From positions 868,001-932,000 of the forward strand of contig JASJOG010000093.1 of the NCBI GenBank assembly GCA_030142905.1: 64,000 nucleotides of DNA. The letters run 5' to 3'. Each line of letters starts with the position of its first letter. Within the stretch, counting starts at the first letter, position 1. This DNA is from Heliopora coerulea. Taxonomy: Eukaryota; Cnidaria; Anthozoa; Scleralcyonacea; Helioporidae. Both the position numbers and the translations under genes were made by a program. Positions 40,209 to 51,009 of the stretch are shown piece after piece. A model generated the notes under the pieces. That model saw only the letters and a program-made list of their open reading frames with translations. It was not told the origin of the DNA and did no database searches.

Positions 40209-40635
40209 AAGAGGTAGGGTTGAGCCCTGTTTTGTTCAGATGGTAGAGACTATCATTGCATGCGTACATGAAAGGTTTGCAGTTGTTGCAGTACGTCTAA
40301 GTTATATCTCGGTAGTACTTACTCATTTTTATTTAGGATTGGCAAGGAAGGTATATCACCAAAACACTGAAAATGTACAAGACAATGAAATAAAGGTGAG
40401 ATGCCAGGACATTGAAAATTACTTATTGTTGATGTATTGTATCAAGTAATAAATCATATTGTGCATTTCTAGTATCAGACAATGAAATTAATTTTGATTT
40501 GTTTATTTTTTTTAATATTGTCCTGTCACATTTAGCATATTAATTATTTGTATCTTTTCACATAAGTGCATCATATTTTTCAAGCATTTTGATATTATAT
40601 TATATTATAATATATACATATATATATATATATAT

Positions 40636-41385
40636 ATAAGAAGTAAAATAGACAAAATTTTTGCTGTCGCTACTCTGAGTTTCACGCGCTCAGGCGATCA
40701 TCAGGCAACTATATAAAGTGGCAGTCAAAAAGAACTGCACATTATTGGTGCAGATTGTAGCGTTAGATAATACCGTAACATAACTCAAAACTATTTCAGA
40801 ATCATCCTCAGGGTATTATGAAATGATAACTTCACAATTAACCCTGTGGACTCGATAGCTCAACAGGTAGAGCGGCGGACCGGTATCCCGAAGGTGCGAG
40901 CTCAAATCCCGCTCGAGTTAACATTTTTCAGTTGACTTCAGCAGTGTAGGTTAATTGTGAAGTTATCATAACTCAAAAAATCAGGAATGTTACCGATATT
41001 AGGGATCCTATTGAAACTCTTCTTGTTCTTCTCCTTCCGAGCTTCTCGTGAGAGAAAGCCTCATAATATCCAAAATTAAACCCTCTTTGAATGGCAATCT
41101 CAGATCCATTCCTTTGTTTTTGTTCTGAATTCTCTTTTCTTTAATTCCGCAACTACATAGCTTGTAATTTGATAGTTTCATTTATTCATATATATTTGCT
41201 GTTTTGTAATTATATTTCATACTCTGATGATGTTGCGAGATGCGACGAAACGTTAGTTAGTTTAGTAAATCCTTCATCTTATTCAATGGCTTTGTTTTGT
41301 GCTGAGCACTAATATTTATTTATATTGACAATCATATTAAAGTCGTGCAACAAAAAATATAAAATTGTGTCTATTTTATTTAGAA
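40636..41385. mobile_element. Element with inverted ends containing a tRNA-like module
   Basis: AAGTAAAATAGACAAAATTT near 40,640 is inverted relative to AAAATTGTGTCTATTTTATT near 41,361-41,380. Inside the left end is a segment reading, on the minus strand, CCTGATGATCGCC then GTGAAACTCAGAGTAGC. Inside the right end is GACGAAACGTTAGTTAG. These resemble the ends of Penelope-like elements, but no reverse transcriptase is present. The tRNA-like module at 40,846-40,921 lies within. Confidence 0.45.
40822..40975 (+). mobile_element. tRNA-like module inside a perfect inverted repeat
   Basis: ATGATAACTTCACAATTAACC on the left and its exact complement on the right bracket a tRNA-like sequence. Acceptor strands GACTCGA and TCGAGTT pair with one G-T; the D stem GCTC/GAGC is perfect. 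The T stem has one mismatch and the anticodon stem is poor, with C at the position normally U33. I read it as tRNA-derived, not as a working tRNA gene. Confidence 0.6.
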
Positions 41386-41388
41386 TTT

Positions 41389-41610
41389 TTAAAAGCACGG
41401 CATACCTTCAGTTACCTGGTTACGACCATCATTGGATATGAAGTGCGGAGGGAATGCAGCAAAGTTTATAGATCGAAGATTTATCTCGAGTTGTTTCGTC
41501 AAGTGCCCATGTAAGACTCCACTTTGTGCCGATTGATTTAAATAAAAAGGTGTAAATGGTGCTGTCATCAAACCGGGAAGGTTTGCTGACAGCACGCTGT
41601 ACTGCAGCAA
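41389..41610 (-). other. Possible isolated coding exon
   Basis: A minus-strand frame from about 41610 reads through a globular-looking peptide (FAAFPPHFISNDGRNQ) and meets a CAG|GTAACT donor near 41,418. Composition is more protein-like than its surroundings. I cannot join it to another exon or name a family, so it may be chance or a gene fragment. Confidence 0.2.
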
Positions 41611-41859
41611 GCCATAAAGGCGTGCTGACAGTACATGTGTCCTGCCTGGTCTTCTGCGCGCTTCGCTTTAACACGGCACCCTCGCCTTCGAAGGTATCAG
41701 ACGCGCACCCTAGATCGCCCGCGCGTCCCACTAAGCTTGACCCTAAGTGTCCCCGGCCAGAAGCACGATGAACAAGAGGAGTCACAATCACCAGATAGAT
41801 GCCTTACACACAAACTGGCGTGGAACGGAAAACAGGTATGTGGTGTACTGTTATATGTA

Positions 41860-42090
41860 GGTAAATATAGATATACGTAGATTTTCATGTAGATATATAC
41901 AGATATATGCAGATGCATATATATATACATAGAGTTATATTGATATGTATAGATTTATATATAGATATAGATATATATATATAGGGGATATATATATAAA
42001 TCTTGATATATATATAGATATATATAAATATATACCGATATGTATATATATATATATGGATGTATATATTTGTATTGGTAGATCAGTACG
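41860..42090 (+). repeat. TATA/GATA-rich microsatellite tract
   Basis: Imperfect TA, GATA and TATATAGA-type repeats. They create Tyr/Ile-rich ORFs on both strands that are not genes. Confidence 0.85.
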
Positions 42091-42289
42091 TAGTTTGATA
42101 GAATGCCAGGTAGGCAGGCCAGGTAGAGGTAGGTAGGTATACGTATACACGTGTTTGTGCGTTCACGTAAAAAAATGCACTTGGGGGGAGAAGGGACGAA
42201 CAGGTTGTGTACCGCTCCTGTGGGAGGAGGTCTACTGGCCGGCTTGAAATGCCCAAGTGTGCCAGGAGTAGTCCCAGGGAAGTCGATAC

Positions 42290-42890
42290 CTTCACGTGGT
42301 TCCCCCCGTTTTTTACTAAAATCGACTACCGAAAAGCGAATCTGTGGCGCTATAACCACTACCTCCAGCTGTGGGTGAAAAAAGACAATGGTATGATTGA
42401 TGAATATGGCGGATGGCTTCATGAGACAACCTTGCGTTCAGTTTCATCACTGTTCTGGCTGTGGCAGATTGATAATGGCATCTACTATACTAGGCGTTGC
42501 TGAAGACCAAATATCAGACTCGAGAGAGGAGCGTTGGGATGATTAGTGCGTGTCCTCAATAGAGAATATGCAATGTCTACCTCGGCTCCACTGCTTATTA
42601 CCTAAGAACTGGGAGGACATTAATGAAAGGGGTACTGGGGCAAGTTGTCAAAGGATTCATAATTTTCTTTTGCAGTACTGGTCGATTGAAGGCGCGTTGG
42701 TATGCGCAATTGATTAGTACAGTTTAAAGCTCGTAGGTTATGTAAGTTGAGAACATGCAAGATCAGTTCCATGTCATTCGAGTAGGTAGTGATGGAAGTC
42801 CATCACTTCACGTAGCTCTCACTAAAATCGTGTACCGGAACGTGGATCGCTGGTGTTATAACCACCCACCAGTTGGGGGTTAAAAACAGC
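42290..42890. repeat. Two copies of a dispersed repeat
   Basis: TTCACGTGGTTCC and ACTAAAATCGACTACCG through CGCTATAACCACTACC (42,292-42,380) recur at 42,808-42,885 as TTCACGTAGCTCTCACTAAA and GTGTTATAACCACC with similar spacing. Minus-strand peptides from both copies share a motif (VVITP or VVIAP followed by a basic stretch), so the ancestor may have been coding. Confidence 0.45.
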
Positions 42891-43194
42891 GGTATCAACC
42901 GTAAACATGCGTATCGGCTAAAACGTATGGTCGCAACAATAATTGGCACTTTGATCCATGGTGTTTTACGCGCGCACACCCAACCTAACGGCAGCAGGTT
43001 ATGATAGGAGGCAAAAGTGGGCAGCCGCAATCCTTTTTTTGCAGTAGGTTTTGTAGTGAAACTGGTTGGCACGATGTCGGCCACCAGTTGTCATAAGATT
43101 GGTCATCAATGCTCAATTACTGTCGTCGAAGCTTAGTCTATGTCGCTGCGAACTCAAATTCTTCATACTTTCATGATCATGTCAGAAAAGCCCA

Positions 43195-43700
43195 GAGGCT
43201 GCAAAATCGTCTTGTTTGGCGCCGATTCCGATTGTTCGCCACTCGATTTGCAGGAGATACTTACACGTCGAAATTAGGCCCGATAGGAAAGGGGGACCAC
43301 ATGGCTCGTGATCCCCTTTTGCAAAACGAAGCTTCTGCAACTCTTCGAAACTTCCCTGCTCATGTCAGCAAAAACCAGAAGCTGCCAAATCCTCCTTTTT
43401 GCTGTTGATTCCGATTGTCGCACGATTTGCAGGAGTTATTCACACTTGGAAATTCGGTCCGATAGCAAAGGGGGACCATATGGCTCTTGTGGTCCCCCCT
43501 TTGCAAAACGACGTTTCTGCAACTCTTCGAAACTTCCCCGATCCTGTCAGCAAAGGCCAGAGGATTCCAAATACTGCTGTTTGCCTTCGATTCCGATCGT
43601 TTGCCACTCAATTTGCAGTAGATATCGACACGTCGAAATTTAGCCCGATAAGAAATGGCGACCACATGGCTCTTGTGGTTCCTTCTTTGGGAAACGATCT
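43195..43700 (+). repeat. Satellite array A, period about 183 bp
   Basis: Three copies, marked by GATTCCGAT at about 43,224, 43,407 and 43,589. Each includes CTTCTGCAACTCTTCGAAAC or a variant and a near-palindrome around AGGGGGACCACATGGCTC. The same repeat occurs in opposite orientation at 61,200-61,895. Confidence 0.8.
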
Positions 43701-43739
43701 ATCATTTTGATGTATTTTTGATTTTATATATTTTTGGTC

Positions 43740-46100
43740 TTTCTAGAGCTATCCATGGCTAATTCGGCATCCTAACGTTCAAATGGTCGTGGTTTAGCTT
43801 TTCGGCGTTCTTTAAGTTTCCGACTAAGTTGTACAGTCGGCCATTGCTTGCCTGTCATGATCTCGTTACAAAGGATTACTGTAATGCGCATTTTTTTTCC
43901 AACTTTTTTCCGTTCCGAGGCATCCTTCACAAACAAAATGCCGTTCGGCATTAGAAAGTGTGTGTTTCAGCGGGAAAGCGGGAAATTGAGACGGATTTTT
44001 TGGACTCGGTAGTTTTTTTAAGCCTTATCTGTCAAGAAACATTTCCCATTCACGATTAAAATCGTGTGGCGTTGAGTTCGGTAAGGTTATACAGATCACA
44101 TTCTACCGTGCACTAGTTAATGGAAGGTTCCCCTTGGGAGGTACTCGGTTTTCAAGGTTTGGTTTTAACCTAATGTGGTCACTGCGTGGAGCCAGACCTT
44201 TTCGGTGTTAATGGTTAGTTTTTTTCTCCCAGAATGCTTAAAATGATAAACATCACAGGGCGAGTGAATGCACAGTCTATCTTGGGGTACTGCCGATTTA
44301 AACCTCTCCCAACGTTTTTGGATATGCCAATGAAATGAAATGCTCAACTGTTTATCTGCTGCTTTCAAGTTAGTTTAAAACAGTCTTTATATCCTGTAAA
44401 ACTGGACCTTCACGCCGTCTCCGAATTTTTTTGGAGTACCTGCCTCGGTTCCAATTTTTATTTGCACGTCCATTTTGAATTCGTGACTGCGCTGACGTCG
44501 GGCATCGCCCATACCATTGCATCTTGTACTTGACTCGAAGACTTAGCGGGTCAGAGGAATGTCGGGTGATAAAGCATTTATGGAACGCACTGCTTTCCTA
44601 TGTTGGGGTGAGATTCGAGAAGTTGCCCAGTGCTAAGGTAATTGTAAAACAGCTTGATGGGCTAGCTTAACGGCTTGTTTCTTGAAGAAAGTAGATGCAT
44701 CGAGTTGGGTAGCGGTGCCACGTAGCCCAAAAAATAGATTGACTCACAGCCTTCCTCAAACCAAGCCAGGTCCCAAGAAAACTTACCCTTATCTAAGGTT
44801 ATGTCTTATAGAATAGACGACAGAATTCCTCTTGCAAGTGCTGTAATTCCCCGTTGAAAGACAAATGAACAGAAGAATTATGTTTGTAGGGGTGCAGCAA
44901 CCAATTGGCGTGAACCTAGATAGTATCTTCGTTCCCTCGGATAAAGTGATGCAGTCCGCCGCACAGCAGAGTCTACACTAAGGAGGTGACGGGAGCCCCC
45001 GAACAAAAATTTCCTAAGGGCCCCCACTAGTTCCGTTACGCCACTGTTCTCATGCCATAGCAGCATTCATCACCAGCACAAACATCCAGGCTAGTAATCC
45101 TCATCGTCCACAGCGTGGGCAGTTCTCGACAAAGCGAATTTTGTGACGATTTCCGAAATGCTTCAAAAACCGTCCTGAAAATCACGAACACACATTGAGT
45201 TTTAAACGTTCAATATATTTCAAACAACTTGATCTAGTAACTACATGAATACGAAGACACTGCACTGGCTGCAAGTGTTTTCGCGTTATTGTTCTTTCAT
45301 AAACAAGCCTTTGCACCGTTCTTGACATTTAAACTTGTTTGTGCAGTACATCAGTGGAAATTTAGAGTCCATGAGCACAAATCTGCTAACGTGCGATTAT
45401 CGTAACTTTCGATACTTCAGCCACAAGAACTCTTTTGTTCATTGACGACTCTGTTTTTGTTTTTTGGGGGTGTTTTTTGACTTTTTTACTCGCTTACTTT
45501 GGTTTTTGGTATGTATGTCTTGCGACATTCGAGATGTCCATGATCGGTCCCGAACAGAGATTCAAACATTCAAAATGTGCGAAAAACTAGTTTTTGCACA
45601 AAATACTGACTGAGTTTGGATCGAAGTTTTTACGAAAATCGTGCAATGCTTACAACTGAAGACAATTATTATACTTATCCAGTCCGGTGCCATTCGAGTC
45701 GAAAGAACAAACATTGATTTGTAAACTTCTTCGTCAACTAAATGACGAGTAAAATCGAGTAACTAAAATCAACTCGGAAGAGTTGCGGCCGCCGGCAAAC
45801 ACTTGGTCAAAAGATGAAATAACGCCCTTATTATAGCTTGGGGCAGGCAACTGGCTGAGAAGCTACCCTAAGTATCGGACTTCGACTCGAAGTCTAAGTA
45901 ACTGGACTCGGACACGGATTCGGGCTCGGCTTTGGTGGACTTGACTACACCATTGCCGGAAAGCCCACACTGCTTCTCTTGCATCAGCACTTTAACTTAT
46001 TCATTTTATATTACTGAGAACAGTTACCTCATATTGCAATGCAAAATACTTGATAAAGGTTGAAATTTAAAAATAAAAAAAAATCTTTGATGTATTAGAA
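43740..46100. other. Gene-free stretch
   Basis: No exon, RNA gene or strong repeat was recognised. A G/C-run patch near 44,980-45,040 resembles the foldback patches noted at 7,805 and 37,830. Confidence 0.4.
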
Positions 46101-46117
46101 TAAATAACACCAATTAC

Positions 46118-47394
46118 CTGCTGCCTCTCGACCACGCGCCATAAGATAACTATTAAGGTATGTCCATCCCATCTTGGAAGATCAATTGGAGCATCACCAT
46201 GGCTATTTGTTGATGTGAAGTCACTCCCTTTGCTGATTAGTAATTTTACGACAGATGACCATTCTCGCAGGCATAGTGAATAGGTAAGCGACCATCATTG
46301 TTTCTAGAGTTAACGTCAACACCACGTTTGACTAAGTATTTATATCTATTATAGATATCTCCATTCTTTGATGCAAGATGAAGTGGAGTATCACCTTTGT
46401 TATTTGTTGATGTGAAGTCACTTCCTTCGTTGATAAGTAATTTTACAGTATCTAGATTACCTACTTCGCAGGCAGAGTAAATAGGATAGTCACCATATTG
46501 GTCTTCAGAGTTAACTTCAGCGCCAAATTTAATTAGGCAATCGGCTAATGAGGTTGGTCCATAACATACTGCAAGGTGAAGTGGGGTACGACCAATGTTA
46601 TTTATAGATGTGAAGTAACTCCCATTGCTGATTAGTGATTTTACGGCACCTAGATCACCGTTCTTGCAGGCATAGTGAATAGGCAAGTCACCAGCGTTGT
46701 TTCTAGTGTTACCGTCAGCACCACGTCGGATTAAGTACTCAGCAACTGAGGTATCTCCATTCTCCGATGCAAAATGAAGTGGAGTAACACCATAATCTGT
46801 TGTTGATGTGAAGTCACTCCTTTTGCTGATTAAAAGTTTCACAGTTTCTAGATGACCGAACATGCAAGCATAGTGAATAGGCAAGTGACCATTCTTGTCT
46901 CTAGACTTAACGTCGACACCACGTCGGACTACGTAATTAGCAACTGAGGTATCTCTATTCTTTGATGCAAGATGAAGTGGAGCATCACCATTGTTATTTG
47001 TTGATGTGAAGTTACTTCCTTTGCTGATGAGTAACGTTACAATATCTAGATGACCTTTCAGGCAGAAATAATGAATAGGCAACCAACCACCCTTGTTTCT
47101 AGAGTTGACGTCTACACCACGTTGGATTAAGTAATCAGCAACTGAGGTATCTCTATTCTTTGATGCAAGATGAAGTGGAGTATCACCATTGTTATTTTTT
47201 CATGTGAAGTCACTCCCTTTGTTGAGTAATTTTACAGTTAAAAGACAACCACGTTCGCATGCATGGTGAATAGGCAAGTCACCATTTGGGTCTGCAGAGT
47301 TGACTTCAGCACCAAGTTCGATTAAGTAATCAGTTGAGGTATGTTCATGACATAATGCATTATGAAGCGGTGAAACGTTTACCATTTTAATCAC
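46118..47394 (-). pseudogene. Ankyrin-repeat gene relic with nonsense and frameshift
   Basis: The minus strand encodes about twelve ankyrin repeats, with the classic D/NGDTPLHLAS and LPIHYAC motifs and long repeat linkers. Repeats alternate in two types, giving a higher-order unit of 66 residues (198 bases): the word GATGTGAAG (forward strand) recurs at 46212, 46409, 46607, 46805, 47003 and, mutated, 47201. Ankyrin repeats mediate protein binding. Two lesions break the frame. A TGA replaces the expected Ser codon after GSDFT near 47,200, splitting frames 47394-47200 and 47199-46246. A four-base deletion near 46,255, after ENGHL, shifts the frame; the shifted frame then continues KLLISKGSDFTST to a CAG|GTAATT near 46,118. 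It could still be a polymorphic or misassembled gene. The upstream start is uncertain. Confidence 0.75.
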
Positions 47395-47930
47395 ATACGC
47401 CTGGGTGAATGATCATATGCTAGAATGGTACTGCGCAGATGTCAGGGGCGGATTTCAGTGGAGATGCACCAGACGCACGTGCCCCCCTTTTATTTGATAA
47501 GTTGTTATATGACTTATTGCTAGGTTACAAAACATACGCGTCGAACATGTCCACCACGAAGACTGATGATTATTTTCAAAATAAATCGGAACAAACAGCA
47601 AAGAAAAAGAAAGGGTGTGCAGAAGGAATTTTGATTAAAAAAACACCAGAAATTATGGAGGCATAAAAATTCTTCCACTAAAACGCCACATAGGGGCGTG
47701 AGTTTGAAAAAAGGAATTTGTTCAACCGTTTTCTCACAATTCTGGAGCCGCCCCGGATGTGATTATGTGGTGAGCTAATTATTTACGTTTGAACCAATCA
47801 AGTTTTACTGGCTAGTGAAAATACTTCCACCAAGTTTGTAATGACACTTCTGGGTCCACTGGATGTACCTACATTTACATTTTTCGAAAAACAGCCTTTA
47901 ACAGCAACTTGGGTGGGCCCAAGGCCCTAT
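47395..47930. other. Intergenic, no gene seen
   Basis: A 75-codon plus-strand ORF (47439-47666, ending in KKTPEIMEA) resembles the low-complexity start of hAT-type or zinc-finger transposon proteins, but it is too short and undiagnostic to call. Confidence 0.25.
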
Positions 47931-47959
47931 CACTTTTATATTAACTCATTAAGGAGCGA

Positions 47960-48140
47960 GGATGCACTTTAGTATTTTACATTGGCTCACGCCAGGTAAT
48001 TTTACTTGTCAAAAGGACGAGCCCGGCCTTTTATTGAGTTAACTCATTAACAACCAGAGCTCGTACCCTTAACGAGTAACATCGTCTCGCGTTAGCCAAA
48101 GTAAAAGTATTGAGCATGCCCTTGCCCTTAATGGGTTAAT
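47960..48140 (+). repeat. Two adjoining copies of the GGCTAACGCCAG-type dispersed repeat
   Basis: ACATTGGCTCACGCCAGGTA then TTTTACTTGTCAAAAGGACG on the left. On the right is an inverted copy: CTTAACGAGTAACATCGTCT then CGCGTTAGCCAAAGTAAAAG, closing with CCCTTAATGGGTTAATG. Confidence 0.65.
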
Positions 48141-48277
48141 GAAGAAAACGAACTTTGGTTTACGACCATCTGAAAAATTGTATGCAGTAAGATACCAGGA
48201 TTGGGCCTTACCATTATTGGACCAGCAGCTATAGGCATTCAACACACACATACATGTATATTTATTATATGGCTGAA

Positions 48278-48369
48278 CTCGCCAGCCGGTCTATACGCAA
48301 AATAGCGCACGCTGATTGGTTACCTAGTCGTGCAATAAGTTTTCAGTACAGACCGGCTAGTTTTGGCGG
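48278..48369. repeat. Foldback around a CCAAT-bearing centre
   Basis: CTCGCCAGCCGGTCTATAC (48278-48296) is inverted, with small differences, to 48347-48369. The middle contains GCTGATTGGTTACC. It may be a short MITE end pair. Confidence 0.5.
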
Positions 48370-48419
48370 GAAAATCTCCGAGTTGATTTGAAGACAAACC
48401 AACCAGATTCAGGTACGTT

Positions 48420-49150
48420 CTACAGACGATTTGTACCAATAAGTTTCGAAAAAAGAAGTTAAATGTTCCTAATGATAATTTTAAGCAGAAAACTACATAA
48501 ATAGATGCAAAAAAACCCCGAAAGAATACGTAAAAACAAGCAAGTAAACCTAAGCCGCTAACCCACGATCATGGATTAAACGGGTTAAAAGCCATGAAAG
48601 GAACCAAAAGCTTTATAATAAATTCCTTATTAACCTCGTTTGTTCGGTCAAGTAATCAATATATAATAATATAATATACATATATATCGATGTAGCAAAA
48701 CAATAGAAATCACTAATGGTCAAATACAAGTTCACATCAATCATTTGTCAAAGCAATCGTGTAAAAACATCGACCAGAAACAAACGACAAAGGGCTCATC
48801 AGTTGTCTACCAACGTGACAGTTTTGGGGGTTTAAAGACAAAATAGTCATAAGTATATATAATAGAAATATATGTTTGGGGGGACAAGTCTCTTGTTTAC
48901 CTCAACTAAAATTATCAAAACCGTTCTTAAATAGTCATCTGAACTTCGTTTACACAGTAGCTTTAAATTTCCAGAACCTTCAATCCAATGGCACGTAAAA
49001 CTTTAATTTTTGAATCCAATATCTTTCCCTTCAGGTAGGGTCTCGTACATCCGTTACATCAATTATTTGTACATACAGATCTTCTAAACCCACATGTCGT
49101 TCTTCATGAAAATGTGAAAGAAAAAGTGTTCTCTACAGACACTATGTCCC
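48420..49150. other. Gene-free AT-rich stretch
   Basis: No exon or clear repeat family recognised. Confidence 0.4.
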
Positions 49151-49154
49151 TTTC

Positions 49155-49157
49155 CAC

Positions 49158-49203
<46 letters not shown>

Positions 49204-49430
49204 AAATGTTTGTTCTCAAGCTTTATCTCAGAAAATATCTGAGTTCCCCAACGGGAATCGAACCCGTGTCTCCCGATTGCCGGTATGGTTGTTTTACCAC
49301 TAGACTATAGGGTCTATAGGGTCAAGGTTACATACATCTACACTCAGTATGATGAAATTTACTTATATATATATATATATACATACATACATACATACAT
49401 ACATTACATACATACATACATACATATAAC
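49155..49430. repeat. (TA)n and (TACA)n microsatellites flanking a SINE
   Basis: A TA tract at about 49,157-49,198 and TATA/TACA tracts at about 49,362-49,428. Tyr/Ile/His-rich ORFs here come from the repeats. Confidence 0.9.
49200..49325 (-). mobile_element. tRNA-derived SINE
   Basis: On the minus strand, TAGTCTAGTGG (A box, fits the consensus) is followed by GGTTCGATTCC (perfect B box). Then come TTGGGGAACTCAG and ATATTTTCTGAGATAAAGCT, which match the copy at 31,440-31,530. The word ATAGGGTC is duplicated at the 5' side. The anticodon arm does not fold well, so this is a SINE head, not a tRNA gene. Confidence 0.7.
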
Positions 49431-49539
49431 CAGGTCAAATGAGCAATTGTGCTCTAATATGTATAGTTACAAGGACTTGCTGCTCATCTCAGCCTTTCAC
49501 AGATCACCACTGAGTCTTTATCACAAGCAGTTGTGACTT

Positions 49540-50990
49540 GCATCATATTTAAATGTATGTGTATATATCTCCATCTAGCTATCTACCTAACTACATACAT
49601 ATACCTGCATACATACATACAAACATGTGCAAGTCACACTGCTCATGATGAAGACCATCAGTGGTGGTCTGTGCTGTGGAAGGTTAATGTGTTCTGAATG
49701 TTAATCACATTTGCACATCTTTACCTACCATAATACAAATAGGCAAGTTTTGAGACAGCCTCTCCTCCAAAATCACCAACACATTGGAAAGCCAAGCACC
49801 TTGAAATTGCATACTCAACAATTTGTTTCTTTAATAATTTTATGTTGATATATTGAAGTTCCACATCAAATGAAATTAGTGTAAACATTCATCTATGTAT
49901 CTTTTGTAAGCCCCTTTTCACCATTTGGGTATGTATGTTGAAAAATCACAGTATGCATGTATATATGTGTACATGATACATATATGTATACATATACAGT
50001 ATATACATAAATACCTACATATAAATAGCATAGTTATACATACCAATACTACATACATTCATACAAAATACATGCCTACACATAGTTATTTATATGAATG
50101 CATGGTGCAGACAAACATTTACACATATTTATATGTAATGCCACAGTTACAGTACAACATGGACCTTGCCAAAACATCTGAAGAACTATCATGGTTATTA
50201 ATATTCTGTCAGACAAAAACAAATGAAACATGCCACAATTTAAAACAATGCAAGTCTACCATTTTTTTTTGTTTTTTTTACTTTTTCAAAAACCTGTTTG
50301 CAAAAAATAAAATTGCATTTACTACTTGATATGAACTTAACTGTGATGCATGTCACTATAAACCTCTATGTAATGGATAAAGTTAAAATGCATAGCTGAT
50401 GGACTCCCAGAATTAAAAGACTTCAGTGAGTTATTTTAAAACAACCTCTTGTTCAAATATTGCAACATAGTTATATGCCTGTTTCTCACCATATTTGGAC
50501 TTGTCAAAACAAATTTGGGTAATAAAATTAATTATTTGCTTCTCCTAAGGTCACCTGACCACAGGAAGTACATGTCTTGTAAAGAGTCTGATAATCAGTT
50601 ATGAATGCAGAGTTCCCAATTTTGTTCTCAGTTTTTATCTGTTGAACACAGATGACAGAGCAATGTAATTTAATGAAGAAGAAATGATTGGATCAACCCT
50701 GTATCAGACAAGGGAGCTAGGATGTTGTTTGCTTTGGGCCCCAACACTATTCCCAGGGAACTTTGACTCCAAAACAGAAGCTCAACCATTTTGCAAACCT
50801 AATTAAATAAACAAATAATAAATTGTTGAACAAACAAGCAAGCAAACCAACCAACCAATCACAAAAAACAGATAAATTAATTTCTTGCTTTAGTTACCTT
50901 GCAAATCAATTTATTGGTAATGATAATAGGATAGGTCAAATATTTGAAGCCCAACCATAAAAACTAAATACTTCTGTCATTTTTGGTCAC
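49540..50990. other. Gene-free stretch with scattered TA/CATA repeats
   Basis: Loose TACATA-type repeats run from about 49,590 to 50,130. The rest is AT-rich without a recognised exon. Confidence 0.4.
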
Positions 50991-51009
50991 CTGCAGATCT
51001 TTCTTTGAA

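Larger units (their letters stand above)
31200..40400 (+). repeat. Mosaic array of duplicated cassettes with exon-like borders
   Basis: At least seven related segments occur in the same orientation. Four are well preserved: 36298-36552, 37248-37494, 38570-38820 and 39503-39833. A short one lies at 40337-40395, and older relatives end at 31397 and 32605. Each preserved copy follows a pyrimidine-rich stretch ending in AG (for example TTTCTGTTTAG) and ends in A(A)TAAAG or similar followed by GTGAGATGC or GTGAGTTGCC, like a splice donor. Inside, a unit of about 104 bases containing ATATGGCTACAGAAAACACA is itself repeated. Upstream of each copy are shared blocks with TGAATACTGTGTAGTCAG, TGACTGATAAA and TCTGGAGAC. 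No frame stays open across copies, so a coding role is not supported. Minus-strand ORFs across the array are by-products. Confidence 0.75.

Noticed and set aside
41935..42150. Tyr/Ile-rich ORFs on both strands
   Set aside because: They are TA/GATA microsatellite translations.
43195..43700. CRISPR-like array
   Set aside because: The whole unit of about 183 bp is repeated without unique spacers, in a eukaryotic setting; it is a satellite.
49200..49325. tRNA gene on the minus strand with perfect A and B boxes
   Set aside because: The anticodon arm does not fold, and the 3' tail is shared with another copy at 31.4 kb, as expected for a SINE.
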